This document shows, in pieces, positions 55,484-63,423 of a stretch of 64,000 nucleotides of DNA. Origin of the DNA: Pseudomonas mandelii. GTDB taxonomy: Bacteria > Pseudomonadota > Gammaproteobacteria > Pseudomonadales > Pseudomonadaceae. The stretch's first letter is position 1. The number at the start of each line of letters is the position of its first letter. A model generated the notes under the pieces. The model ran no database searches and was not told the DNA's origin. It saw only the letters and a list, made by a program, of their open reading frames with translations. The translations under genes and the position numbers were made by a program. The DNA is taken from assembly GCF_900106065.1 (NCBI RefSeq), contig NZ_LT629796.1, positions 434,001 to 498,000 on the forward strand. Direction: 5' to 3'.

Positions 55484-55813
55484 TTAGAACACATAACAAC
55501 TTTCAGGCCGCGATGTCTCGAACCGCCACGACCGGATCACACCATCGGCCGTGGTGTACACCGAGTAACTGCAATCGAATAGCCAGTTGAAGTAGTAACG
55601 ATTGCCATCGCCCTCGACCACTCGTTCATAGCGGTGTTCGTGATTGTTTGGGGACCACAGCATGAGCTGACAGCGAGCATCGCAAGGTTTGTTTTCGAGA
55701 TCGGGCATCGGCTGCCCGACCAGGCTGTTGGCGCTGTCGATCCATGCTGAACGAGAAGGTCCGCAAGCTGATAGCGACAGGAAAAGTACCATCAACACTA
55801 CTTTTGGAAGCAT
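55484..55813 (-). CDS. Small lipoprotein, function unknown
   Basis: A 109-residue product with a signal peptide ending in lipobox LSAC (Cys17). The mature part has four further cysteines (PCDARCQLML; FDCSYSVYTT; ESCYVF), enough for two disulfides, and a short beta-rich pattern (HEHRYERVVEGDGNRYYFNW) like SmpA/OmlA-type lipoproteins. No homologue is recognised with confidence. Confidence 0.7.
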   Translation of the reverse strand: MLPKVVLMVLFLSLSACGPSRSAWIDSANSLVGQPMPDLENKPCDARCQLMLWSPNNHEHRYERVVEGDGNRYYFNWLFDCSYSVYTTADGVIRSWRFETSRPESCYVF

Positions 55814-55955
55814 GTTCGATCCTTGGGCACAGGAAAAAGGGGAGAAAGGCTAAGCATCCACGAAATCCCGGTCGATCCACCACTGCGCCACTGAACTTTT
55901 GCCGTACTTCGGCCCTCAACCGGTTAACCCGTCTTAACCCGGACTGAGGCTCACA

Positions 55956-56231
55956 ATGAAAACCCTGCTGAAACTCACCCTCGTCACTACTCTCGCCTGC
56001 GCCTTCCCTGCCTGGGCCTGCACTCCCGAAGAAGCCACAGCCAAGCGCGAACAACTGGCCAAGGAAGTGACCAAACTCACCGAGCAGAACCCGGCCAAGG
56101 CCAAAGAAATTAACGCCGAGCTGCAGAAGATGGATTTGGGCACCGCCAGCGCGGATCTTCCCGACAAATGCCAGCTGATTGATCAGCGGCTGAAAGAGCT
56201 GAAGACGGCGGACAAAAAGGCCGAGAGCTGA
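55956..56231 (+). CDS. Small secreted helical protein, function unknown
   Basis: A 91-residue product with a signal peptide of about 21 residues (cleavage after AWA). The mature part is a single charged helical hairpin (TPEEATAKREQLAKEVTKLT; INAELQKMDLGTASADLPDK) with two cysteines that could pair (CTPEE and KCQLI). Purine-rich TGAGG precedes the ATG. It looks periplasmic. No family is recognised. Confidence 0.7.
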   Translation: MKTLLKLTLVTTLACAFPAWACTPEEATAKREQLAKEVTKLTEQNPAKAKEINAELQKMDLGTASADLPDKCQLIDQRLKELKTADKKAES

Positions 56232-56490
56232 AACCAGGGATTGCAGCCTTCGGTCACTCCTACGCAAAAATGACGCTTCTTCCGGCGCTGCCAAAGGCGC
56301 CGTCCTTTCGATCCGGAATTTGCACTAGTGCATTTAATTATTTGCACAGACGCATATATCTGCCTAAGGTTACCCCGAGCCCGGATCGGAGCCGGCCATC
56401 CAACATGGCAAACCGCATACGCCGATCGCTCAGCCACACCGCTACATACCCACTAGCTGGACGCTAGTTTTCACTCATGGAGGATTGAAA

Positions 56491-57075
56491 ATGTTAACCA
56501 CTGAAGCCACGTCATTCACCGGCGAAACCCTGCCAAGGTGCCTGACCGGTCATCTGCTCAACCCGCAACTGTCCGATGTCGAATCGGCTGCCCCCCTCAG
56601 CGCACTGGCTGCTGCCAGCCTCAACTTCACAATGCAGAAGCAAACCCAGACCAACTGGTGCTGGGCGGCGGTTTCCGCCTCGGTCGGCAACTATTACGGC
56701 ACCGGGTCCTGGACCCAATGCGGCGTGGCCACCACTGCGCTGGACCGCAACTGCTGTAATCAACCGGGGCCGTGTAACGTGTATGGCTATCTGGATACAG
56801 CCCTGAGAATCACCCGCAGTTTCAACGGCATGAATCAGGGTTCGCTGCAGATGTCGGCCATCCAGAATCAGATCAACATGGGCCGACCGATCGGTTTGCG
56901 CTGTGCCTGGTTCGGTGGCGGTGCGCACTTCCTGACGATCTATGGCACCAACGGCAACTACGTGCTGGTCGCAGACTCGATCTACGGCTACTCGACCCGA
57001 GCGTTGAACTCCTTCCCCGGTTCTTACAACGGCGGCGGCAACTGGACCAACACTTACTTCACCGTTAAAAACTAG
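56491..57075 (+). CDS. Papain-fold cysteine protease, C70 (AvrRpt2-like) family
   Basis: A 194-residue protease candidate. The catalytic triad fits C57 (QTNWCWAAVSAS), H146 (GGGAHFLTIYG) and D162 (VADSIYG), the pattern of peptidase family C70/C39-like papain folds. Residues 1-48 form a pro-region without a Sec signal. Six further cysteines occur (for example RNCCNQPGPC). The ATG at 56491 has SD GGAGG. It is followed 12 bp later by an unrelated gene in the same operon, which suggests a protease-partner pair. Target unknown. Confidence 0.8.
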   Translation: MLTTEATSFTGETLPRCLTGHLLNPQLSDVESAAPLSALAAASLNFTMQKQTQTNWCWAAVSASVGNYYGTGSWTQCGVATTALDRNCCNQPGPCNVYGYLDTALRITRSFNGMNQGSLQMSAIQNQINMGRPIGLRCAWFGGGAHFLTIYGTNGNYVLVADSIYGYSTRALNSFPGSYNGGGNWTNTYFTVKN

Positions 57076-57087
57076 GAGGGCGACATC

Positions 57088-57687
57088 ATGCAACTGACTT
57101 ATCCAAAGGCGCCTTCCAACGGCGTACAGACATTGCGTCCGGCGCTTCAAGCCGCCCTGCAAACCCAAGGCTTCGGCGTCAATCGCCAGTTTGCCAGCGC
57201 CACGCCCGGCAACATCAGCCTGAGCGAGGCCTACCGTGGTTACTCGCTCAGCCTGGAGGACGTGAGCCAGGGCAAAGGCCTGAAAGACGCCAAAGTCGGC
57301 GATTGGCATTACCTGGTGTTTTCCAATGGCGTGACGATTGCCGATGCGCAATTGGCCGACGTCCGCGGCCATGTCGAGTTCGCCTCGCTGAACCATGGGG
57401 CCATCGCCGCTGCGACGGTCGGGGCGTTGAAACTGGCGGAACAGTCGCCGCAACTGCAGGGTAAAACCGTTGAGCTGCGGGTGCTGTTTGTTTCGGCGCT
57501 GCACTTGGTGGCGATCTGGCTGCATGCCGACACTGAAGACGTGCTGATCCCGATTGAGCCGACGCCAAAGGAACTGGCGGTCACACGGTTGTACGGCGAG
57601 GCCGAGCTGCTCACGCTACTCAAACCGAAGGCTGATCAAGCCAAACAACGCTTTGATGCGGACACCAGTGGGCTGTTGGGGAGCTGA
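57088..57687 (+). CDS. Unknown protein paired with the C70 protease
   Basis: A 199-residue protein not recognised. It is soluble, with mixed helix and strand, and no signal peptide or cysteine. Notable stretches are SLSEAYRGYSLSLEDVSQGK and VELRVLFVSALHLVAIWLHA. SD GGAGG (57076-57080) lies about 8 nt before the ATG. It starts 12 bp after the protease gene and shares its terminator, so the two form an operon. It could be a chaperone, inhibitor (immunity) or substrate of the protease; sequence alone does not decide. Confidence 0.65.
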   Translation: MQLTYPKAPSNGVQTLRPALQAALQTQGFGVNRQFASATPGNISLSEAYRGYSLSLEDVSQGKGLKDAKVGDWHYLVFSNGVTIADAQLADVRGHVEFASLNHGAIAAATVGALKLAEQSPQLQGKTVELRVLFVSALHLVAIWLHADTEDVLIPIEPTPKELAVTRLYGEAELLTLLKPKADQAKQRFDADTSGLLGS

Positions 57688-57702
57688 CAAACGCTGGAGA
57701 TA

Positions 57703-57732
57703 AAAAAACCCGGACACTTGTCCGGGTTTTTA
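57703..57732. terminator. Rho-independent terminator
   Basis: Stem CCCGGAC/GTCCGGG with a four-base loop, flanked by A and T runs, directly after the protease-partner operon. It is usable in both directions. Confidence 0.9.
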
Positions 57733-57778
57733 TTGGATCGCTACGGCTAAAACCAGTCAGTCAGAAGCAACACGGATC

Positions 57779-57874
57779 CTGTGGCGAGGGAGCTTGCTCC
57801 CGCTGGACTGCGCAGCAGTCCCTTCTTTTCAGGGCCGCTTCGCGCCTCAGCGGGAGCAAGCTCCCTCGCCACAA
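57779..57874. repeat. REPIN (GTGGCGAGGGAGCTTGCTCC type)
   Basis: Inverted pair of REP palindromes with a shortened spacer, between the convergent protease operon and the DEAD-box helicase gene. Confidence 0.9.
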
Positions 57875-57918
57875 GGTTTTGTGTTCGCCATACCTACCCT
57901 AACTGACCTGACAACGCC

Positions 57919-59265
57919 TTATTCAGCAGCCGGTGCTTCCGGCTTGCGGCGCTTGAGCGGCGCCATGCCGTCCTTGCTGACCAGCGACAAAGCGTCGGTC
58001 TTCGGACGGTTGGCGATTTTGCGCTTGGTCGGGGCCTTGGCGCCGGTTTTCTTCTTGTCGCCCTTGGCGTCGACCTTTTTCTTCTTCACGCCAACGGCTT
58101 TGCCCGAGGCCTTGACCTTTTTCGGTCCGCCGTAGGTGCCTTTGACTTCCTTGATGGTGCGGCGCTCGAAGCTCTGCTTGAGGTAGCGCTCGACGCTCGA
58201 CATCAGGTTCCAGTCGCCGTGGCAGATCAGCGAGATGGCCAGGCCATCGTTGCCGGCGCGGCCGGTACGACCGATACGGTGAACGTATTCGTCGCCGCTG
58301 CGCGGCATGTCGAAGTTGATCACCAGGTCCAGGCCTTCCACGTCGAGACCGCGAGCGGCGACGTCGGTGGCCACGAGGATTTTCACGCCGCCCTGCTTCA
58401 GGCGGTCGATGGCCAGCTTGCGGTCTTTCTGGTCTTTGTCACCGTGCAGCACGAACGCTTTGTATTCCTGCGCCACCAGGCGGCCGTAGATACGGTCGGC
58501 CATGGCCCGGGTGTTGGTGAACACGATAGCCTTCTGATAGGTCTCGTTGGCCAACAGCCAGTTGACGATCTGTTCTTTGTGCTGGTTGTGGTCAGCGGTG
58601 ATGATCTGCTGACGGGTGGTCGCGTTCAGATCGCTGACGTTGTTCAGCTGCAAGTGTTCCGGGTTGTTCAGGACTTTGGCGACCATCTCGCGCAAGCCCG
58701 AACCACCGGTGGTGGCCGAGAACAGCATGGTCTGCTGACGGTTGGTGCATTCTTCCACCAGACGCTGCACGTCTTCGGCAAAACCCATGTCGAGCATGCG
58801 GTCGGCTTCGTCGAGGACCAGCACTTCAACTTCTTTCAAGTCGAGGTTGCCGGCGTTCAGTTGCTCGATCATCCGGCCCGGCGTACCGATCAGGATGTCC
58901 GGCACTTTGCGCAGCATCGCGGCCTGGACCTTGAAGTCTTCACCACCGGTGATCAAACCGGACTTGATGAACGTGAACTGCGCAAAGCGCTCGACTTCCT
59001 TGATGGTCTGCTGGGCCAGCTCGCGGGTCGGCAACAGAATCAGGGTCTTGATGCTGACGCGGACTTTGGCCGGGCCGATCAGACGGTTGAGGATCGGCAA
59101 AACGAATGCAGCGGTCTTGCCGCTACCGGTTTGCGCTGTCACCCGCAGGTCACGCCCTTGGAGCGCCAGCGGAATAGCCGCTGCTTGCACAGGCGTTGGC
59201 TCGACAAATTTAAGCTCGGCCACGGCTTTGAGCAGGCGTTCGTGCAGGGCGAATTGGGAAAACAC
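57919..59265 (-). CDS. DEAD-box ATP-dependent RNA helicase
   Basis: A 448-residue superfamily 2 RNA helicase. Q motif near residues 20-27, Walker A TGSGKT (46-51), DEAD (152-155), SAT (FSATTGGSG) and motif VI HRIGRTGR are present. The Lys-rich tail (about 390-448) is typical of RNA-binding extensions. The start is taken as GTG at 59265 (VFSQFALHERL) with SD GAGG; upstream codons give an atypical N-terminus. It resembles SrmB/RhlE-type helicases used in ribosome assembly or RNA turnover; the subtype is not decided. Confidence 0.92.
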   Translation of the reverse strand: MFSQFALHERLLKAVAELKFVEPTPVQAAAIPLALQGRDLRVTAQTGSGKTAAFVLPILNRLIGPAKVRVSIKTLILLPTRELAQQTIKEVERFAQFTFIKSGLITGGEDFKVQAAMLRKVPDILIGTPGRMIEQLNAGNLDLKEVEVLVLDEADRMLDMGFAEDVQRLVEECTNRQQTMLFSATTGGSGLREMVAKVLNNPEHLQLNNVSDLNATTRQQIITADHNQHKEQIVNWLLANETYQKAIVFTNTRAMADRIYGRLVAQEYKAFVLHGDKDQKDRKLAIDRLKQGGVKILVATDVAARGLDVEGLDLVINFDMPRSGDEYVHRIGRTGRAGNDGLAISLICHGDWNLMSSVERYLKQSFERRTIKEVKGTYGGPKKVKASGKAVGVKKKKVDAKGDKKKTGAKAPTKRKIANRPKTDALSLVSKDGMAPLKRRKPEAPAAE

Positions 59266-59458
59266 GGGTGCTACCTCGAAGAAATACAAAAAAACAGCTG
59301 CATAGGGTAACGGTTTCGAGCGCCGAGGCCGAGTTTCTTTATGCAAACGGCGGTAAACAGTGGCTTTTTTGTTGCCTGATTTGTCTCAAAACGTCATGCA
59401 AAGCGTCTTAGATGCTCTAATCGCCCCGTCGCGTCCTACAGAAGAACCGGTTTTACCC

Positions 59459-60757
59459 ATGGATATCAAACAGCTCTGGCTCAACGCCCAAGACCTCTGG
59501 GGTGCCCTCGATCAGCACCCGCTCCTGCATTCCAGCCTGGCACTGATCCTGCTGCTGGTGGTGGCGCTGGTCCTCGGACGAGTGGCGCGCTACCTCATTA
59601 TTCATGCGACCAAAATGCTCGGCCGGCAACCGGCCTTGCACTGGGTCAACGACTTTCGGCATAACAAGGTCTTTCATCGCCTGGCACAGATGACGCCGTC
59701 GCTGGTGATCCAGTTCGGCCTGCACCTGGTGCCGGGGCTGAGCAAGACCAGCCTGATATTCCTCGGTAACGTCGCGCTGGCGTTCACCATTCTGTTCCTG
59801 ATGCTGTCGGTCAGCGCCCTGCTCAGTGCCCTGCTGGACATCTACGCGCGCACCGAACATGCCCGTACCCGGTCGATCAAAGGCTACGTGCAACTGACGA
59901 AAATGGTCCTGTACGTGTTTGGCGCGATCATCATCGTCGCCACGCTGATCGACCGTTCGCCCCTGTTGCTGCTGTCCGGCCTGGGTGCCATGTCGGCAGT
60001 GATTCTGTTGGTCTACAAGGACACGCTGCTGTCGTTCGTCGCCAGCGTGCAACTGACCAGCAACGACATGCTGCGGGTCGGCGACTGGATCGAGATGCCG
60101 CAAGTCGGTGCCGACGGTGACGTGGTGGATATCACGCTGCACACGGTGAAAGTGCAGAACTTCGACAAGACCATCGTTTCGATACCGACCTGGCGCCTGA
60201 TGTCCGAGTCGTTCAAGAACTGGCGCGGCATGCAGCAGTCCGGCGGACGACGGATCAAGCGCAGCCTGTTCATCGATGCCAGCGGCGTGCGATTCATCCG
60301 TGATGACGAAGAGTTGAAGCTGAGCCAGGTGCATCTGCTGACCGACTACATCGGCCGCAAACAGGCGGAGCTCAAGGCCTGGAACGAGGCGCAGGGCAAC
60401 GTCGCGGCAATGTCGGCCAACCGTCGGCGGATGACCAACATCGGGACATTCCGCGCCTATGCGCTGGCCTATCTGAAGAGTCATCCGGAGGTTCAGCCGA
60501 GCATGACCTGCATGGTCCGCCAGATGCAAACCACCGCGCAGGGTATTCCGCTGGAAATCTACTGTTTCACCCGCACTACAGCGTGGGCGGATTACGAGCG
60601 GATTCAGGGGGATATTTTCGATTACCTGCTGGCGGTGCTGCCGGAGTTCGGATTGAGCCTGTATCAGCAGCCGAGTGGCGGGGACTTGCGGAGCGGGTTG
60701 CTCCCGGCCATGTTAGGCGCGAGCCACATTCCCGAGCCCGAAAAACACATCATGTAG
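59459..60757 (+). CDS. Mechanosensitive ion channel family protein (MscS/YbdG-like)
   Basis: An inner-membrane channel of 432 residues if started at the ATG at 59459 (MDIKQLWLNAQDLW); the frame stays open 33 codons further. It has about five membrane helices, the pore-lining helix region (LLLSGLGAMSAVILLVYKDT) and the MscS beta domain (GDWIEMPQVGADGDVVDITL). The length and long C-terminal domain match YbdG-like channels. It protects against mild osmotic down-shock in relatives. Confidence 0.87.
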   Translation: MDIKQLWLNAQDLWGALDQHPLLHSSLALILLLVVALVLGRVARYLIIHATKMLGRQPALHWVNDFRHNKVFHRLAQMTPSLVIQFGLHLVPGLSKTSLIFLGNVALAFTILFLMLSVSALLSALLDIYARTEHARTRSIKGYVQLTKMVLYVFGAIIIVATLIDRSPLLLLSGLGAMSAVILLVYKDTLLSFVASVQLTSNDMLRVGDWIEMPQVGADGDVVDITLHTVKVQNFDKTIVSIPTWRLMSESFKNWRGMQQSGGRRIKRSLFIDASGVRFIRDDEELKLSQVHLLTDYIGRKQAELKAWNEAQGNVAAMSANRRRMTNIGTFRAYALAYLKSHPEVQPSMTCMVRQMQTTAQGIPLEIYCFTRTTAWADYERIQGDIFDYLLAVLPEFGLSLYQQPSGGDLRSGLLPAMLGASHIPEPEKHIM

Positions 60758-60767
60758 CCCACCGAAC

Positions 60768-60800
60768 TGATCATTCCCACGCTCCGCGTGGGAATGATCA
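60768..60800. repeat. Perfect 15-bp inverted repeat at convergent gene ends
   Basis: TGATCATTCCCACGC - TCC - GCGTGGGAATGATCA. It is a known type of Pseudomonas intergenic palindrome. It lies between the MscS-type gene and the end of the EamA gene and includes the EamA stop codon (60798-60800 on the minus strand). It may serve as a transcript end for both. Confidence 0.85.
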
Positions 60801-61126
60801 TGCGATAGCTGGCCTGCGTACACCCAACCGACTGATCCACACCGCCATCAAAATCACCGATCCGCCAAAGAACAACCGCCCCAGCTCTTCATGCTGATTC
60901 CAGATCAACAGATTGATCAGCAACCCCACCGGCACATGCAGGTTGTTCATCACCGCCAATGTTCCACCGTTCACCATACAGGCGCCCTTGTTCCACCAGT
61001 ACAACCCCAGCGCGGTCGAGACCAGGCCGAGGAACACCAGCACACCCCATTGCAGCGGCGCCTCCGGCAGGAAATTCTGTTTGCCGAACATCAGGAATGC
61101 CGGTAATGCCACCGCCAGCGCGCCCA

Positions 61127-61134
61127 GGTAAAAG
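61127..61134. repeat. 8-bp target-site duplication, left copy (second insertion)
   Basis: GGTAAAAG, repeated exactly at 62554-62561 on the other side of the element. Confidence 0.95.
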
Positions 61135-62553
61135 GGCTCTTCGCATTTAAGGGTGTAGCTGATTTCTAAACCCTCCTGACTTCAGCAAGCACCTGGCTAT
61201 GTAATTGGTTAAATTTCTAAAGCCCAAGGCGGTACCTCGTAAGTGCTCAAGTCGCCCGTTGATAGCTTCTGTTGGACCGTTGCTGGTTCCTGGCCGGTCG
61301 AAGTAGGCAAGGATGCTCTCAGCGTATTTTTTCAGCGTTTCCCCCAAGCCTTTCACCTCGATGAGCGCTTTGGGCAAGTCGCTGGCTGTAATGATATTTA
61401 TGACCTCTTCCATGAGTTTTTTACCACGTTTTCGATCCGGCTCGTTGTAGGCGCTGACCACCCGTTGGTACATGCTCCAGGTGCAATCCACTTCGAGGTG
61501 GTGCTCATCTGCAAACAGCTGGAACAGTTGCTTTTTGTTGGCGTCAGACAGGTAGCTGATCCGAGTCAGTAGCGTTCGACGGCTTTTGTAGAGCGGGTCA
61601 TTTTTACGCCCTCTGCGGCCCAGGATGTCGTGTTGCACACGCCGGCGGCATTCATCCAGCATGTTGCTTGCCCAGCGCACGACATGGAAAGGATCCAGCA
61701 CGGTTTGGGCTTGAGGCAGGGCTTCTTGCGCTGCAGATTTAAACCCCGTAAAACCGTCCATGGCAATGCTTTCGATCTGGTCACGCCACGATTTGGGGCG
61801 ACTCTGTAGCCATTGCTTAAAGGCTTGTTTGGAGCGGCCTTCCAGCACATCGAGCAAGCGGGCCGGCCCGTTTTTGTTACGCACGGGCGTAAGGTCAACC
61901 ACGATGGTGACGTACTTGTCACCACAGCGTGTATGTCGCCAAACATGCTCATCCACGCCCAGCACGGTCACACCGTCAAAACGTGTCGAGTCATTAAAAA
62001 GCAGGCGCCGTCCTTCGTTGATAATGGCATTATTAGCGGTGTGCCATGCAACATCAAGCTGGCTCGCAACACGAGATACCGACAGATGATCCAGCACGAT
62101 GGCAGCTAATGCCCAGCGTATCGCCCCATATGAAAGCTTTGAACGTGGAGGTGCTGCACTGTTTGTATCTTCATGCCAGAAACAGCCGCAAGCACAACGC
62201 CAGCGACGGATACGCAGCAGCAATCTGGTTGGTCGTTGTCCGTAAGGTGTGTGAGCAAGATGCCTATCGACAGTACCGCGTGAAACACCAGCAGCCCCGC
62301 ACTTGGGGCATGGCTCGGGTGCTTTGGTTAAACGACATTCGATGACGGCGCGCTCTGCACAAAGATGTTGTCCAGTGGCAGTCAGGCCGAGGTTATTCAG
62401 TTGGCAAAAGCTGGAAAGATCAGGGCTAGAAAAGGTAAGATTGTTCACGTCGGGGGCTTAGTTTTTGTTGGTGTGAGAGCTTACATTTTCTAAGATCCTC
62501 GACTCCTTTTCCAGCCGGTCAGATTTTTTCTACACCCTTAAATGCGAAGAGCC
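61135..62553 (-). mobile_element. ISL3-family insertion sequence, copy 2 (1419 bp)
   Basis: Same length, ends and encoded protein as the copy at 20372-21790. It is flanked by perfect 8-bp duplications (GGTAAAAG) and lies in the same orientation as copy 1. The two sit about 40.8 kb apart, so recombination between them could delete the adhesin locus and everything else in between. Confidence 0.96.
61147..62448 (-). CDS. ISL3-family transposase (identical to the copy at 20384-21685)
   Basis: A 433-residue transposase identical residue for residue to copy 1, with the same zinc-finger-like cysteines and candidate DDE residues (D166, D231, E394) and the same GTG start. Intact. Confidence 0.95.
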   Translation of the reverse strand: MNNLTFSSPDLSSFCQLNNLGLTATGQHLCAERAVIECRLTKAPEPCPKCGAAGVSRGTVDRHLAHTPYGQRPTRLLLRIRRWRCACGCFWHEDTNSAAPPRSKLSYGAIRWALAAIVLDHLSVSRVASQLDVAWHTANNAIINEGRRLLFNDSTRFDGVTVLGVDEHVWRHTRCGDKYVTIVVDLTPVRNKNGPARLLDVLEGRSKQAFKQWLQSRPKSWRDQIESIAMDGFTGFKSAAQEALPQAQTVLDPFHVVRWASNMLDECRRRVQHDILGRRGRKNDPLYKSRRTLLTRISYLSDANKKQLFQLFADEHHLEVDCTWSMYQRVVSAYNEPDRKRGKKLMEEVINIITASDLPKALIEVKGLGETLKKYAESILAYFDRPGTSNGPTEAINGRLEHLRGTALGFRNLTNYIARCLLKSGGFRNQLHP

Positions 62554-62561
62554 GGTAAAAG
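62554..62561. repeat. 8-bp target-site duplication, right copy (second insertion)
   Basis: GGTAAAAG, identical to 61127-61134. Confidence 0.95.
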
Positions 62562-63156
62562 TAGCCGAAGCGTCGGTAATGCGGCAGATCGCTCGGATGG
62601 CGCGCCACCAGATGTTTATAAAGCACTTGCCCGGCGGCGTAGGTGAAGTTGGCCAGTTGCAGCAGCAGGAAGCCCATGAAGAAATCCGGGTTGATCCGGT
62701 CGTAACGAATCACCGCCGCACCGAGCACCGCCACCAGTGCGGCCACCAGCGCCCACGGATTGAAGCGCCGATTCAAGGCATCTTCGATCAGGGTCACGTG
62801 CAGCGGTGTGAGGATGGTGAACAGCAACACTTCCGGCACGGTCAGCACCCGGAAGCTCAGGTACAGGCAGACGTAGGTCACGCCGAACTGCAGCGCGCCG
62901 ATCAACAGCATGCCGCGCATGAACGCCGGCTCGACTGAACGCCAGCGCGTCAACGGGATAAATACCAGCCCGGCCAACAAAACCCGCACCAGCACCGCGA
63001 AGTAACTGTCGACATGACCGGCCAGGTACTCGCCGATCAGACTGAAGGAAAACGCCTGGATCAGCGTGACAAAAAGTAGATAGCCCATGCTCGCCTCGTT
63101 TCGAATGGCGGCGACGATAGCGGGTTTTGCAGGCGATCACGAGAACACATTGATCC

Positions 63157-63246
63157 CTGTAGGAGCGAAGCTTGCTCGCGAAGATGCTGTGTCAGCCGCT
63201 ATCTATGTTGGATCTGACATCGTCTTCGCGAGCAAGCTTCGCTCCA
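63157..63246. repeat. REPIN (GTAGGAGCGAAGCTTGCTCG variant)
   Basis: Inverted pair of a third REP variant, with arms CTGTAGGAGCGAAGCTTGCT and its complement. Together with the azoR terminator it fills most of the 335-bp gap between the EamA gene and azoR. Confidence 0.88.
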
Positions 63247-63277
63247 GGTTCGTGTTCAACCCCAAAAATCCCAGGCA

Positions 63278-63313
63278 AAAAAAAGCCCGATCTCGCTAAA
63301 GCGTTCAATCGGG
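63278..63313 (-). terminator. Rho-independent terminator of azoR
   Basis: Stem GCCCGAT/ATCGGGC with an inner CGCTAAAGCG hairpin. On the minus strand it is followed by a run of T. It lies about 110 bp beyond the azoR stop. Confidence 0.8.
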
Positions 63314-63423
63314 CGACAGCACTCAGGAGCAACAAGTGCAAAGGGAGGTTCGATGCGCGTAAAGCCTTGAAGGGGTTGCGCCAGGCCACTTGAACATCAA
63401 GGGATTATCTGGCGATTAAAGCC

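Larger units (their letters stand above)
60798..63088 (-). pseudogene. EamA-family transporter gene interrupted by an ISL3-family insertion
   Basis: Removing the insertion sequence and one 8-bp duplication restores one frame of 288 codons (287 residues): HYRRFGYFY continues as LGALAVALPAFLMFGKQNFL. The restored protein has ten hydrophobic segments in two EamA halves. The break falls at about residue 178 of 287, after the sixth helix, so a functional transporter is unlikely. The ATG at 63088 opens MGYLLFVTLIQAFSFSLIGE. It belongs to the carboxylate/amino-acid type of EamA exporters by general likeness. Confidence 0.9.
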
